A stretch of 64,000 bases of DNA from an uncultured Oscillospiraceae bacterium (GCA_958366985.1 CATXDC010000007.1:85879-149878); one strand, 5' to 3'; positions 51,973-60,226 are shown, counted from the first letter of the stretch. The notes: a model not told the origin generated them from the letters alone. Numbers and translations: made by a program.

Positions 51973-52149
51973 TTATTTTTTATCGATTTCTATTTTCCCA
52001 AACTCTTTTTCATACTCCGCAACACGCTTTTTAAGATATTGCTCAATTTCCTTATTGGCACTACGCCCCTCGGATTCAGCAATATAACGGAATTTTTTAA
52101 AAAGCAAGCGATCTACCCTCAATGTATACCGTAAAAGCTTATCTTCCAT
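51973..52149 (-). CDS. Arc-like ribbon-helix-helix protein
   Basis: Encodes 58 residues beginning MEDKLLRYTLRVDRLLFKK. The short beta strand LRYTLRVD, helix LFKKFRYIAESEGRSANKEI, and helix EIEQYLKKRVAEYEKEFGKI match Arc/MetJ RHH proteins, which dimerise and bind operators through the strand. The ATG follows AAGGAGAGTTTAATC. It is last in a leftward run of small DNA-binding proteins. A second RHH gene at 52631-52798 shares the RSANxEI motif. Confidence 0.8.
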   Translation of the reverse strand: MEDKLLRYTLRVDRLLFKKFRYIAESEGRSANKEIEQYLKKRVAEYEKEFGKIEIDKK

Positions 52150-52231
52150 GATTAAACTCTCCTTAGCTCATATAACGTTATTACGCTATTCGTATGGTGC
52201 GTGTACAATACTTCTACTTGTACTTCTAAAA

Positions 52232-52528
52232 TTATTTTTCTTTCATTGCTTCTGCAATATTTTTAATAGCGTTAATTTGTTTATCACTTAATCCACTCAC
52301 ATCAAGAACTAATTGAGAACTATCGTTTTGTTTTCCTAACAAATAGTCTGTGCTGCAACCATATAAATAAGCCAATGACAACAGCACCTGTGTACTGGGT
52401 GTTCTCTCCCCCGATTCATACCCGGAGACAATAGACGGAGAAACACCGATTTTTTCGGATACTTCCTTTTGTGAATAATCGTATTTTATGCGTAAATCCC
52501 GCAATCTGTTTGGCAAGTCTTTAATCAT
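52232..52528 (-). CDS. XRE-family helix-turn-helix regulator
   Basis: A 98-residue protein: an N-terminal HTH (LPNRLRDLRIKYDYSQKEVSEKIGV, then IVSGYESGERTPSTQVLLSLA) followed by a short C-terminal oligomerisation helix (LSDKQINAIKNIAEAMKEK). This is the common short repressor type of phage and mobile elements. ATG 52528 follows TTGAGGTGTAACACT. It lies between the two RHH genes. Confidence 0.88.
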   Translation of the reverse strand: MIKDLPNRLRDLRIKYDYSQKEVSEKIGVSPSIVSGYESGERTPSTQVLLSLAYLYGCSTDYLLGKQNDSSQLVLDVSGLSDKQINAIKNIAEAMKEK

Positions 52529-52630
52529 AGTGTTACACCTCAACACTTATTGTAAATTTCGTTACATTCTGCAATATAACGAAATTTTCAGGCATAGTTA
52601 AATACTCCCCTGCTTCATCAGCAATTTTTG

Positions 52631-52798
52631 TTATTTATCAATTTTAATTTCACCGTGTTTTTCTTCATATTTCTCAATTGCGTCACGAATTAAAATAAGA
52701 ATCTCACTGTTGGCACTGCGTCCCTCATAATCGGCAACTACATGAAGCTTATGAAGCATATTTTCATCAATTCGAATAGATAAACTTTTAATAGCCAT
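52631..52798 (-). CDS. Arc-like ribbon-helix-helix protein
   Basis: Encodes 55 residues beginning MAIKSLSIRIDENMLHKLH. Strand KSLSIRIDE, helix MLHKLHVVADYEGRSANSEI, helix LILIRDAIEKYEEKHGEI. It is a paralogue of 51973-52149 (shared GRSANxEI and KIxxDK end). The ATG follows AAGGAGTTTTATA. It lies 11 bases downstream of an XRE gene and is likely cotranscribed. Confidence 0.82.
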   Translation of the reverse strand: MAIKSLSIRIDENMLHKLHVVADYEGRSANSEILILIRDAIEKYEEKHGEIKIDK

Positions 52799-52809
52799 TA
52801 TAAAACTCC

Positions 52810-53052
52810 TTATTTTATTTCCTGTTCTAAATTATCAAATATCGGCGAAGAGAAAAATTCGGAAATTGAAATATCAAGCCCATCGCATAACTTTTTTATG
52901 GTAGATACTGTTGTACTGTTATTTCTTCCGCTGATGATGTTATTAAGAGTAGACTGGGTAACACCGCTTATAGTTGCAAGCTTATTAACAGTAATATCTC
53001 TCTCAGAGCAAAGTTCCAATATGCGCTCTTTAACAGCTGTTCCTATATTCAT
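52810..53052 (-). CDS. XRE-family helix-turn-helix regulator, tandem paralogue
   Basis: An 80-residue single-domain HTH protein: VKERILELCSERDITVNKLATISGVTQSTL and NIISGRNNSTTVSTIKKLCDGLDISISEFF. It has the same length, layout and LEQEIK end as the next gene, so the two are a tandem duplication. The short form lacks a dimerisation domain beyond the helix bundle. Confidence 0.87.
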   Translation of the reverse strand: MNIGTAVKERILELCSERDITVNKLATISGVTQSTLNNIISGRNNSTTVSTIKKLCDGLDISISEFFSSPIFDNLEQEIK

Positions 53053-53068
53053 ATATAATCACTCTGTT

Positions 53069-53311
53069 TTATTTAATTTCCTGCTCTAATGTTCTGAAAA
53101 TATCATCTTCAAAAAAATCAGTAATGGTCATATCAAGACCGTCGCAGAGCTTTTTCAGTGTAATTACCGATAAATCCCGCCGCTCTTCTTTCATCAGACT
53201 GTATACTGTTGACGGAGTAACTCCCGAACGGACTGCAAGGTCATTGAAACATATATTTTTTTCTTTGCAGATATTTTTAAGGCGCATAACTATTGCATCT
53301 TTAATCAGCAT
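53069..53311 (-). CDS. XRE-family helix-turn-helix regulator, tandem paralogue
   Basis: An 80-residue single-domain HTH protein (MRLKNICKEKNICFNDLAVRSGVTPSTVYSLMK, ITLKKLCDGLDMTITDFF) ending LEQEIK like its neighbour. ATG 53311 follows GGGTGAGTGAA; the frame is open six codons more. It is the first gene of the leftward run and faces the SLOG gene across a region with dyad repeats, which it may bind. Confidence 0.87.
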   Translation of the reverse strand: MLIKDAIVMRLKNICKEKNICFNDLAVRSGVTPSTVYSLMKEERRDLSVITLKKLCDGLDMTITDFFEDDIFRTLEQEIK

Positions 53312-53344
53312 TTCACTCACCCAATACAAATTCTATGTAAATCT

Positions 53345-53413
53345 TTGCACAGGCGTATACGCACTTGCGTATATATTTGTTGTCTGTTATAATTATTTGC
53401 GCAGATGCGTAAA
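53345..53413 (+). promoter_or_regulatory. Promoter and operator region of the SLOG gene
   Basis: TTGCGT (53365-53370), 17-base spacer, extended TGT-TATAAT (53388-53393). Repeated TGCGTA/TACGCA elements flank and overlap it: GCGTATACGC just before the -35 and TTTGCGCAGATGCGTAAA just after the -10. Such placement fits repression by an XRE protein encoded next door. Confidence 0.7.
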
Positions 53414-53434
53414 TAATTATTCAAGGAGAAAATA

Positions 53435-53776
53435 ATGAAACTTGCAATTATAGGTTCACGAAATTTAAATATAGTTAATCTCAGTAAATATCTGCCTCAA
53501 GGGATAACGGAAATTGTTTCCGGCGGGGCAAGAGGTATTGATACCTGCGCCAGAGAGTACGCCACTGCCAACAACATAAAACTGACAGAATTTTTACCTG
53601 AATATGATAAATACGGGCGGAAAGCCCCCCTGTACCGAAACTTGCAGATTATTGATTACGCCGACGAGGTGTTTGCCTTTTGGGATGGAAAATCAAGAGG
53701 TACCGCCTTTGTAATCAGGCAGTGCAGAATTAAAAACAAAAAAGTGACGGTCTTTCGTAAAACCGTCACCTTTTAG
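53435..53776 (+). CDS. SLOG/DUF2493-like nucleotide-sensing protein
   Basis: A 113-residue protein with a Rossmann-like SLOG fold: KLAIIGSRNL, EIVSGGARGIDTCAREYA, LTEFLPEYDKYGRKAPLYRN, and DEVFAFWDGKSRGTAFVI. These match DUF2493/YAcAr proteins related to DprA and TIR-associated SLOG sensors, which bind nucleotides or ADP-ribose derivatives. The ATG follows TCAAGGAGAAAATA. Its 3' end forms the terminator stem. A single-gene unit, divergent from the XRE genes. Confidence 0.85.
   Translation: MKLAIIGSRNLNIVNLSKYLPQGITEIVSGGARGIDTCAREYATANNIKLTEFLPEYDKYGRKAPLYRNLQIIDYADEVFAFWDGKSRGTAFVIRQCRIKNKKVTVFRKTVTF
53744..53775. terminator. Terminator overlapping the SLOG stop codon
   Basis: GTGACGGT, 10-base loop, ACCGTCAC, then CTTTTAG. 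The stem encodes the last residues of the SLOG protein. On the minus strand the A-run gives TTTTTTG, so it may also serve the convergent gene. Confidence 0.75.
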
Positions 53777-53871
53777 AAATTTAAGTTCTGTTATTTTGTT
53801 ATATGATAAGCCTGAATTTACAGTCCTTACATTGCATTAAACAGACACTCTTTTACATCTGTTTTTTAATA

Positions 53872-55158
53872 TCAATATCCGTAGTACTTACGGCCCGAAG
53901 CCATTCTGTAAGCTACACCTGCAACGGGTATGCAGAAGAACAGAGGTACATAAGGATCAAGACCGGGTCCGGGTTTATGGAACGAGGACTCTTCGGGATT
54001 GTCCGGATTGTACCAGACCTCGGTTGTCTGGCCTTCATAAAAATCAGTGTTTTTTCCCGAATAGCTGTTGGCTCCGCTATATTCTATTCCGTCCACTGTA
54101 TAAGTAAAATAAATAGTGTGACTGCCGCTTGAACTTTTTCCGCTGCTGTATCTCATATCTATCTGGGTTATTACTCCCTGAGTGGATACATAATCCTTGT
54201 ACTGAGCGGTTCTTGCATAGCGTATACCTATGGAGAGAAACACTGCAAGTGCAATAACTATTGCAACCGCAATTATTCCTCTTGGATTGGCTCTCTGTTT
54301 CGGCGCACTGTAAGATTTGGCTTTTGAAGAGGTTTTCACTTCTTTCTCAGGGAGAGTATAATCTCTGTATTCCCTCTCGGGAACAGTGTATTCCTCTTCA
54401 CTTTCACTGTATCGGTCGTCGTATTCGTCGCCGTATTCATCTTCATCATACTCGCTGTCAGCGTTATCGTCATCTAAGTCAGTGTGTCTGACAAACAGGC
54501 TTTTTATAAACAGATAAATTCCCGCAATCATAATTCCCAGCGGAATCAGCATCAAAAACGAAAAGGACGAAACAAAATGTTTGGCAATGGCGACAGGAGA
54601 AAATGCTCCTGCCATGACTCCCAATGCTCCGTATCCTACTGCTGCGGCGGTAAAACCGAAAATCATTCCCGTTATCTCAAATTTGGTTTTAACTTTCATG
54701 GGAATGACAATAGCTGATATTATTAGCAGCGGAACTCCTGCAAAAAACAGTCCCATTGCTATGAGCATTACATAAGAGGTTGAACCCTGAATAAATGCAT
54801 CGCTGGGATTCTCGGGATTGTAGCAGATATTCTTTGCGCTTCCCTGTGACGGAAGTATGCTGGTACTGTAATCGGAGACAACGGTGTAATCTATTCCCTT
54901 TACATTGTAAGTGTATATAAGCTTATAAGTTGCGGCGGTGTGCTTATCCCTTACAGCGTCATATCCGCCCTCTTCTTCCAGCATATAGTCATAAAAATAT
55001 CCTTCAACAACCTCATATCCCTTTGTTTCACGTTTGCTTTCCGACATTTCCTTTACGCCTGTGACTAAAATCCATATTCCGGATATAACCGAAACGGAAA
55101 CGAGAAACAATGATACGACTATTCGTATATCAAAATGAAACTTTTTACGCTTTTTCAA
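53872..55158 (-). CDS. Two-domain DUF3592 membrane protein
   Basis: A 428-residue protein with about six membrane helices: anchor (13-34), helices near 135-155, 163-185 and 197-220, a highly acidic cytoplasmic stretch (225-260, TDLDDDNADSEYDEDEYGDE), then an anchor near 295 and a terminal helix near 405. Each half carries a DUF3592 fold: ICYNPENPSDAFI in the first and VWYNPDNPEESSF in the second, so it arose by internal duplication. Function unknown. The ATG is close after AAAGGGGGAGTTCATTTG. Confidence 0.78.
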   Translation of the reverse strand: MKKRKKFHFDIRIVVSLFLVSVSVISGIWILVTGVKEMSESKRETKGYEVVEGYFYDYMLEEEGGYDAVRDKHTAATYKLIYTYNVKGIDYTVVSDYSTSILPSQGSAKNICYNPENPSDAFIQGSTSYVMLIAMGLFFAGVPLLIISAIVIPMKVKTKFEITGMIFGFTAAAVGYGALGVMAGAFSPVAIAKHFVSSFSFLMLIPLGIMIAGIYLFIKSLFVRHTDLDDDNADSEYDEDEYGDEYDDRYSESEEEYTVPEREYRDYTLPEKEVKTSSKAKSYSAPKQRANPRGIIAVAIVIALAVFLSIGIRYARTAQYKDYVSTQGVITQIDMRYSSGKSSSGSHTIYFTYTVDGIEYSGANSYSGKNTDFYEGQTTEVWYNPDNPEESSFHKPGPGLDPYVPLFFCIPVAGVAYRMASGRKYYGY

Positions 55159-55215
55159 ATGAACTCCCCCTTTAAGCTACGATATCTTATACTAAATAGT
55201 ATATATGCTTTACAT

Positions 55216-55253
55216 CATAAAAACAATGGCTGAATTCAATATGAATTCAGCCA
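55216..55253 (-). terminator. Terminator of the 590-residue membrane protein gene
   Basis: Minus strand: TGGCTGAATTC, ATATT, GAATTCAGCCA, then TTGTTTTTATG. Confidence 0.85.
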
Positions 55254-55278
55254 CTACTATTTATTTTACTGTTTCAGC

Positions 55279-57051
55279 TTATTGTATCTTCTCAATTTTC
55301 TTTGCGGGAATTATCGCACCCTCATTCTTTTCTACGGTTATGCGAAGCTTTTCGCCTGTATTGAGAATTACTACGCTTTCATTGCTGCTTGCAGTTGTGC
55401 TGTAATAGGACGGTGAAGAATCAAGCTTAATATAATACCAGCTGTTGCCGTCCTTTACCGCTGACCTTATATCCGTCACGGTTCCTTCAACGGTAACATC
55501 CGCCGGCTTCTGAGTTTCTCCGTCCGTGCCGGTATCCGTATCGACCTTTATGTCATCGTCAATGGAGATTCCCTGCTGATCCATAAGGTCTACATAGTTA
55601 TCGAGACACTCCTCAACAGTCTTGCCGATTGCCGTACCTACCGACCACTGCTCAACGTTAACCATTGCGTACATCTTAACGATATTTGAATTATCCTTAA
55701 GGGACATGAAGTAAGTGGGCTGACCGCTGATATTCAGAAGCAGCGGGAAAGTTGCGGTATATCCGTACTGCTGTACGGCGCCCCTTGCGGAATCCCTTGC
55801 GGAATTCTCCTTTGCGCCTGCCTGCTGATAGAAGGTTGCCTCCTTTGTGCGCTGATTTATAAGCACAAAGCCGACAATGGACTGGTCACTGGTTATTGAA
55901 GTTACGCCTGTATAAAGATAAACGTCATCGTTGATTGCAAGATAGTTATACTCTTCAGTTGTAACTTTAACGCCTTTCTGTCCGATTACGGAGTTAATAA
56001 ATCCGTTCTGGAGAGTACCATGGTAATCGTACTGCTCAATAAGCAGATCGGAAGAATAAACTCTGTCTATCCACTGATAGTTTTCGTTTTTCTTAAGCTC
56101 TTCTACCTCATGGTATTCGCTTTCGCCTGTTACGGCATCCATTATTACAACGCCTACGACATCCTTACCACCGAAAAGACCGATTGTCTTATCGAGTCTG
56201 GGGCATATCCAGTAGGGATGTCCCTCTTCGTCGATTTCAAAAGAAGGTTTGTCGAAAATAAATGTGGGATACTGGAATCTCAGATGTCTCTGAAGAAGTC
56301 TGCCGAAATGCTCTGCGGGAGAATATTTAATTCCCTGTCCCTCAGGCATACGGACAATATCAACCTTCTGTGTAACCATATCTACAACCACATATGCAGG
56401 TAAGCCCTCGCCACGGTTTGTGAACCATTTGATTATATCTGCATACATAAGAGTTGTTGCTCTTACGGGATGTCCCTTATAGTTAATCTGATTGTAGTAA
56501 TCATCCTGAATAAGGAACTGGGATACCATATCGTCAAGATAGCCTATCTGTCTTTCACCAAGAGTTGCAGCGGCAGAGCCGTCGAGAAGAGGAACTGTAT
56601 TAAAATCGACCTCTTCAATATCCTCGGCAAAGGTTCCCTCGTTCACCTTAAGAAGATCCTTATAATCGGAAGCTCTGAAAACAACTGAGGAAGCCACTGC
56701 GCCGATAATGGCAATCACAATTATAATTCCTGCGATTATTGCTGGGATTTTAATGCGCTTTTTTACCACATAGGGTACATAAGCCGGAGTTGTGCCCGCT
56801 CCGTTAATGACAAATGAAGCAACGCCGTAAATTACCAGTACAAGCACAAGGTAAGTATAAAACTCAGGTGCTTTTAGTGAAATAGGCGGAAGCATAAAGT
56901 AAAATGCCAACAATGCTCCTACCACTGTAATGGCAATAGTAATAAGCAGCTTAAGACCAGCTTTAGGAGGAGCAATTACCGCCTGATGCTCTTTTTGACC
57001 GCTCTTTTTGCCGGATGCAAAGGACGAAAAGTCAACGTTGAAAATCTCCAT
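55279..57051 (-). CDS. Uncharacterised membrane protein with a large extracytoplasmic domain
   Basis: A 590-residue protein I cannot place. After a charged 30-residue N-terminus there are three or four membrane helices (about 33-54, 64-85, 101-128), then a domain of about 460 residues that is probably extracytoplasmic. GEGLPAYVVVDMVTQKVDIVRMP, HPYWICPRLDKTIGLFGGKDVVGVVI, and VTGESEYHEVEEL look like repeated PepSY-like or beta-barrel units. A C-terminal OB-like strand set (VTVEGTVTDIRSAV) closes it. It lies 88 bases downstream of the EEP-free gap before SmsB. The ATG follows GAAAAACCATGG-type sequence with AAAAGGAG upstream. Confidence 0.75.
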   Translation of the reverse strand: MEIFNVDFSSFASGKKSGQKEHQAVIAPPKAGLKLLITIAITVVGALLAFYFMLPPISLKAPEFYTYLVLVLVIYGVASFVINGAGTTPAYVPYVVKKRIKIPAIIAGIIIVIAIIGAVASSVVFRASDYKDLLKVNEGTFAEDIEEVDFNTVPLLDGSAAATLGERQIGYLDDMVSQFLIQDDYYNQINYKGHPVRATTLMYADIIKWFTNRGEGLPAYVVVDMVTQKVDIVRMPEGQGIKYSPAEHFGRLLQRHLRFQYPTFIFDKPSFEIDEEGHPYWICPRLDKTIGLFGGKDVVGVVIMDAVTGESEYHEVEELKKNENYQWIDRVYSSDLLIEQYDYHGTLQNGFINSVIGQKGVKVTTEEYNYLAINDDVYLYTGVTSITSDQSIVGFVLINQRTKEATFYQQAGAKENSARDSARGAVQQYGYTATFPLLLNISGQPTYFMSLKDNSNIVKMYAMVNVEQWSVGTAIGKTVEECLDNYVDLMDQQGISIDDDIKVDTDTGTDGETQKPADVTVEGTVTDIRSAVKDGNSWYYIKLDSSPSYYSTTASSNESVVILNTGEKLRITVEKNEGAIIPAKKIEKIQ

Positions 57052-57139
57052 GGTTTTTCTCCTTTTCGGGAAGTTTGTTTATTTATTTTGAGTTTCCAAA
57101 AAGCCGTTCTTTAAATGGGCTTTTCAAAAATTAAAGCCT

Positions 57140-58060
57140 TTACTTTAAGAATCCCTGAATGATTACCTCTTCCGCCTCTTCCTGAGTCATGCCGAAAGTC
57201 TGAAGCTTTACAAGCTGATCATTATTGATTCTTCCGATTGCGGCTTCATGAACTATCTGAGCCAAAGCATGGTTTGCGGAAATTTCGGGAATGGAACGGA
57301 TTTTTGCGTTATCCATAATAATGGAATCGCACTGAACATGAGCTCGGCAGGGCGCATTGCCTACAGCTCTCGGATAGAAAATCTGCTCGGACTCGTCCTT
57401 TGCAACGGAACGTGAAACAATCTGCGCAGAAGCGTCCTCTCCGTCGAGGTTTATGACAACGTCGGAACGTGCATACTGCTTACCGTGAGTCATAAGCTTT
57501 TCATTGATCACAAGCTTTGCTCCTGCTTTAAGGGAAGCAGTTGTATCTCTTTCAGTAGAGTCAACGCCCTTTATCTGCACCATTTCCATTTCACAGTAGG
57601 AGTTTTCATCCATTTCCACAACAGTTGTGGGATTGAGGATTCTTTCGCCTGTGCCATCTCCCTCACCGTAATGCTTTTCAACATATCGGACTCTCGCATG
57701 TTTGCCTATGTGGAAGGTGTGTATTCCGTCGTGCTCGCTTTTTTCGCTGCCGCAGTTGTGTATTCCGCAGCCGGCTACTATATCTACATCCGCCCAGTCG
57801 CCGATATAGAAATCATTGTAAACCAGGTCGTCAATTCCTGTTTCAGTAAGGATTACGGGAATGTGAACTCTCTCTCCCTTTGTGCCGGGCTTTACGATTA
57901 TATCAATTCCCGGCTTATCCTTTTTAGGTTCAATTGTTATATTCTCGGTGCTGTGACGCTCTACGCCCTGACCGTTTTTTCTTATATTATAAGCTCCCGC
58001 TGTGGGGATGCCATGCATATCCGCTATGGATTCAAGTAAATTGTAATCTGTCTTATTCAT
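57140..58060 (-). CDS. SufB/SufD-like Fe-S scaffold, short form
   Basis: A 306-residue member of the SufB/SufD family. The core beta-helix is present, the N-terminal domain of full-length SufB (about 470-495 residues) is missing. AGCGIHNCGSEKSEHDGIHTF, TTASLKAGAKLVINEKLMT, and NAPCRAHVQCDSIIMDNA are visible; Cys244 in VQCDS matches the essential SufB cluster-assembly cysteine and HEAAIGRI supplies the conserved Glu. Together with the adjacent SufC-like ATPase this is the two-gene minimal SUF-like (SMS) arrangement known from archaea and clostridia. It starts three bases after the ATPase gene. Confidence 0.87.
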   Translation of the reverse strand: MNKTDYNLLESIADMHGIPTAGAYNIRKNGQGVERHSTENITIEPKKDKPGIDIIVKPGTKGERVHIPVILTETGIDDLVYNDFYIGDWADVDIVAGCGIHNCGSEKSEHDGIHTFHIGKHARVRYVEKHYGEGDGTGERILNPTTVVEMDENSYCEMEMVQIKGVDSTERDTTASLKAGAKLVINEKLMTHGKQYARSDVVINLDGEDASAQIVSRSVAKDESEQIFYPRAVGNAPCRAHVQCDSIIMDNAKIRSIPEISANHALAQIVHEAAIGRINNDQLVKLQTFGMTQEEAEEVIIQGFLK

Positions 58061-58063
58061 ATT

Positions 58064-58792
58064 TCAGTTCCCCGTTCCCCTGAACTCGCAGGCACTGCCA
58101 AACTGTCCCATAAGGTTGGGGAATACCTCCTCTCTCGGACCGATGGTCTTGATTTTTCCTCCTGCCACAACCGCTATATCGTCGGCAAGCTGCATTATTC
58201 TCTCCTGATGAGAAATAAGCACTACGCTTTCACTGCGTACTTTTTTCATTGCACGGAAGCTGTCTACAAGCATTGTAAAGCTCCAAAGGTCTATGCCTGC
58301 CTCCGGCTCATCATAGATTGCAAGCTTTAAATCTCTAGCCATTATTGTGGCTATCTCTATTCTCTTAACCTCTCCACCTGAAAGAGATGCATCCACCTCT
58401 CGGTTAAGGTAATCCTTTGAGCAAAGTCCCACATTTGTAAGGTATGCACAGCACTCATCCTCAGGAAGCTCGCTGCCATGGGCAAGGCTCAGAAGTCTGC
58501 GCACTGTCAGTCCCTTGAATCTCGGGGGCTGCTGAAAAGCATAGCCTATTCCTCTTTTTGCCCTCTCTGTTACGGAAAGATTTGTTATATCCTCTCCGTC
58601 AAGTAAAATCTGTCCCGATGTGGGTTTCTCTATTCCCATAATAAGCCTTGCAAGAGTTGACTTGCCGCCGCCGTTGGGACCCGTTATTACAAGGGTCTTT
58701 TTATCCTCAAGCTTCAGGCTTATATCGTCAATTATTTCCGTCTGGGAATCTTTTTCCCCTACACGGAAAGAAATGTTTCTAAGTTCCAGCAT
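58064..58792 (-). CDS. sufC: SufC-like ABC ATPase
   Basis: A 242-residue ATPase that energises Fe-S assembly on the partner scaffold. Walker A VITGPNGGGKSTLAR (near 35-49), Q-loop AFQQPPRFKG, signature LSGGEVKRIEIA, Walker B LAIYDEPEAGID and H-loop ISHQER are complete. The spacing and the D-E-P-E-A stretch match SufC. The ATG follows AAAGGAGTATAAT. No sufS, sufU or sufD lies nearby. Confidence 0.9.
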   Translation of the reverse strand: MLELRNISFRVGEKDSQTEIIDDISLKLEDKKTLVITGPNGGGKSTLARLIMGIEKPTSGQILLDGEDITNLSVTERAKRGIGYAFQQPPRFKGLTVRRLLSLAHGSELPEDECCAYLTNVGLCSKDYLNREVDASLSGGEVKRIEIATIMARDLKLAIYDEPEAGIDLWSFTMLVDSFRAMKKVRSESVVLISHQERIMQLADDIAVVAGGKIKTIGPREEVFPNLMGQFGSACEFRGTGN

Positions 58793-58809
58793 ATTATACT
58801 CCTTTGCTT

Positions 58810-58953
58810 TTAAGTGTATGTATATGAATCTCTCGGATTACTGCCGCCGGCAGAACCTGCAGCCGCATAAGGTACAATCAGCTCATTTAATCCGAAAGAA
58901 TAACCGGCTTTATTATTCTGCTCTTTTCCTTCTTTTATCCCTCGAAAAGCTTT
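58810..58953 (-). other. Unassigned coding-like frame between trkA and sufC
   Basis: A 47-codon frame ending 58810 without a start codon; its last 33 codons (…YSFGLNELIVPYAAAGSAGG…) have a natural-looking composition and end just before the sufC ribosome site. It may be a remnant or chance. Confidence 0.2.
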
Positions 58954-59591
58954 TTAAGCTTTCTTCCGGCACTGCCCACTGTCAGCGCCATTACCTCATC
59001 GCCGGAAAGAACAGGTGTGTTTCCTCGTGGAATAAGCATATCACGTCCACGCATTATGGAAATTATAACGCAGTTTTCGGGTAAATCCAGATCTCTCAGG
59101 TATATTCCCGAGAGCCTCCAGTTTTCAGGTACGGCAAATTCACTTACAACTGCGTCGCCCTCATTTACATTGGTTATAAACTTAACCTCAGCTCCGCCGA
59201 CCTCATGTTCAATAAGTCCGGCAATAATCTGTGTTGAACTTACTGCAATATCAACGCCGAGATCTTTAAGCACTTCGGTGTTTTTAGGATTGTTTGAACG
59301 GGCAAATGCTTTCTTTACACCAAATTTTTTCTTGGCAATTTCACAGGCAATTAGATTATCCTGATCTTTACCCGTTACGGATATAACAACGTCGCATCCG
59401 TCGCCTATTCCCTGTCTGAGAGTTTCAACACTTGTGCCGTCGCCCCAGATTACGGGAACATCGAGATTGTCGGCAGCATAAGCACACGCCTCTCTGCTGT
59501 TATCTATAAGTCTTATTTCATAATTGTTTTCAAGAAGCATTTTTGTAAGATAATATCCAAGCTTTCCGCCGCCGATTACAAGTACTTTCAT
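58935..59591 (-). CDS. TrkA/KtrA-type RCK protein
   Basis: A 218-residue cytoplasmic regulator of K+ transport. VLVIGGGKLGYYLTKMLLE is the NAD(H)/nucleotide loop, VIWGDGTSVETL and CDVVISVTGKDQDNL follow; residues 140-215 are a TrkA_C domain (PENWRLSGIYLRDLDLPENC). It would gate a TrkH/KtrB channel with its neighbour. Starts 20 bases after the first RCK gene. Confidence 0.85.
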   Translation of the reverse strand: MKVLVIGGGKLGYYLTKMLLENNYEIRLIDNSREACAYAADNLDVPVIWGDGTSVETLRQGIGDGCDVVISVTGKDQDNLIACEIAKKKFGVKKAFARSNNPKNTEVLKDLGVDIAVSSTQIIAGLIEHEVGGAEVKFITNVNEGDAVVSEFAVPENWRLSGIYLRDLDLPENCVIISIMRGRDMLIPRGNTPVLSGDEVMALTVGSAGRKLKKLFEG

Positions 59592-59611
59592 TTTTCTTTA
59601 CCTCCCGGAAT

Positions 59612-60226
59612 TCAGAACTTTACAAGTATTACTTTGTCGCCGGGCTGTATTTTAAGCTCGGGGGTGTTTGCGGGAATAATCTCTCCGCTGTCTCTTTTTA
59701 TGGCAAAAACCATTTCATCTTTCATAAGCTCCAGCTCCGATGGGGATTTGCCGTAATCGCCTCTGTCGGTTTCCAATATTTCAAAGGAATAGTGTTTACC
59801 GAAAATCTCCGCAGTTGTCTCCTCTTCATCAGAGGTTATTGCATCATAAATATGGCTTATCTCATAGCTCGTTGAACATATGGTCTCAAAGCCCATTCCC
59901 CTGAAAACCTCTTCCTTGGCAGGGTCAAGTATTCTTGTATATATTTTACCTATGTTGAACTCTTTCTTTAAAAGCTGTGCTGCCATTATGTTTGAGTTGT
60001 CCTCCGGAGATAAAATCACCGCAGCATCGGCATTGTCTGCGCCTATGCTGAGAAGCGTTTCAAGGTCGAAAACCTCTCCTGCAGCAGACATACCCGAAAA
60101 ATCATCTCCCAAAAGATTAAGTTTTGCCGGTGAGTGATCCACAACTGATACATCGTGACCCTTTGAATCCAGCAGCTTTGCCAGACGTACACCTGCTTTT
60201 CCGCAGCCTAAAACCAGAATATTCAT
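59612..60226 (-). CDS. TrkA/KtrA-type RCK protein
   Basis: A 204-residue paralogue of the previous: NILVLGCGKAGVRLAKLLDSKGH is the nucleotide-binding loop, DAAVILSPEDNSNIMAAQLLKK the second half, and a C-terminal TrkA_C-like part (ELKIQPGDKVILVKF). ATG 60226 and ATG 60229 are both possible after GGGAGGC; the former is better spaced. Two adjacent RCK proteins without a TrkH gene in the window. Confidence 0.85.
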   Translation of the reverse strand: MNILVLGCGKAGVRLAKLLDSKGHDVSVVDHSPAKLNLLGDDFSGMSAAGEVFDLETLLSIGADNADAAVILSPEDNSNIMAAQLLKKEFNIGKIYTRILDPAKEEVFRGMGFETICSTSYEISHIYDAITSDEEETTAEIFGKHYSFEILETDRGDYGKSPSELELMKDEMVFAIKRDSGEIIPANTPELKIQPGDKVILVKF

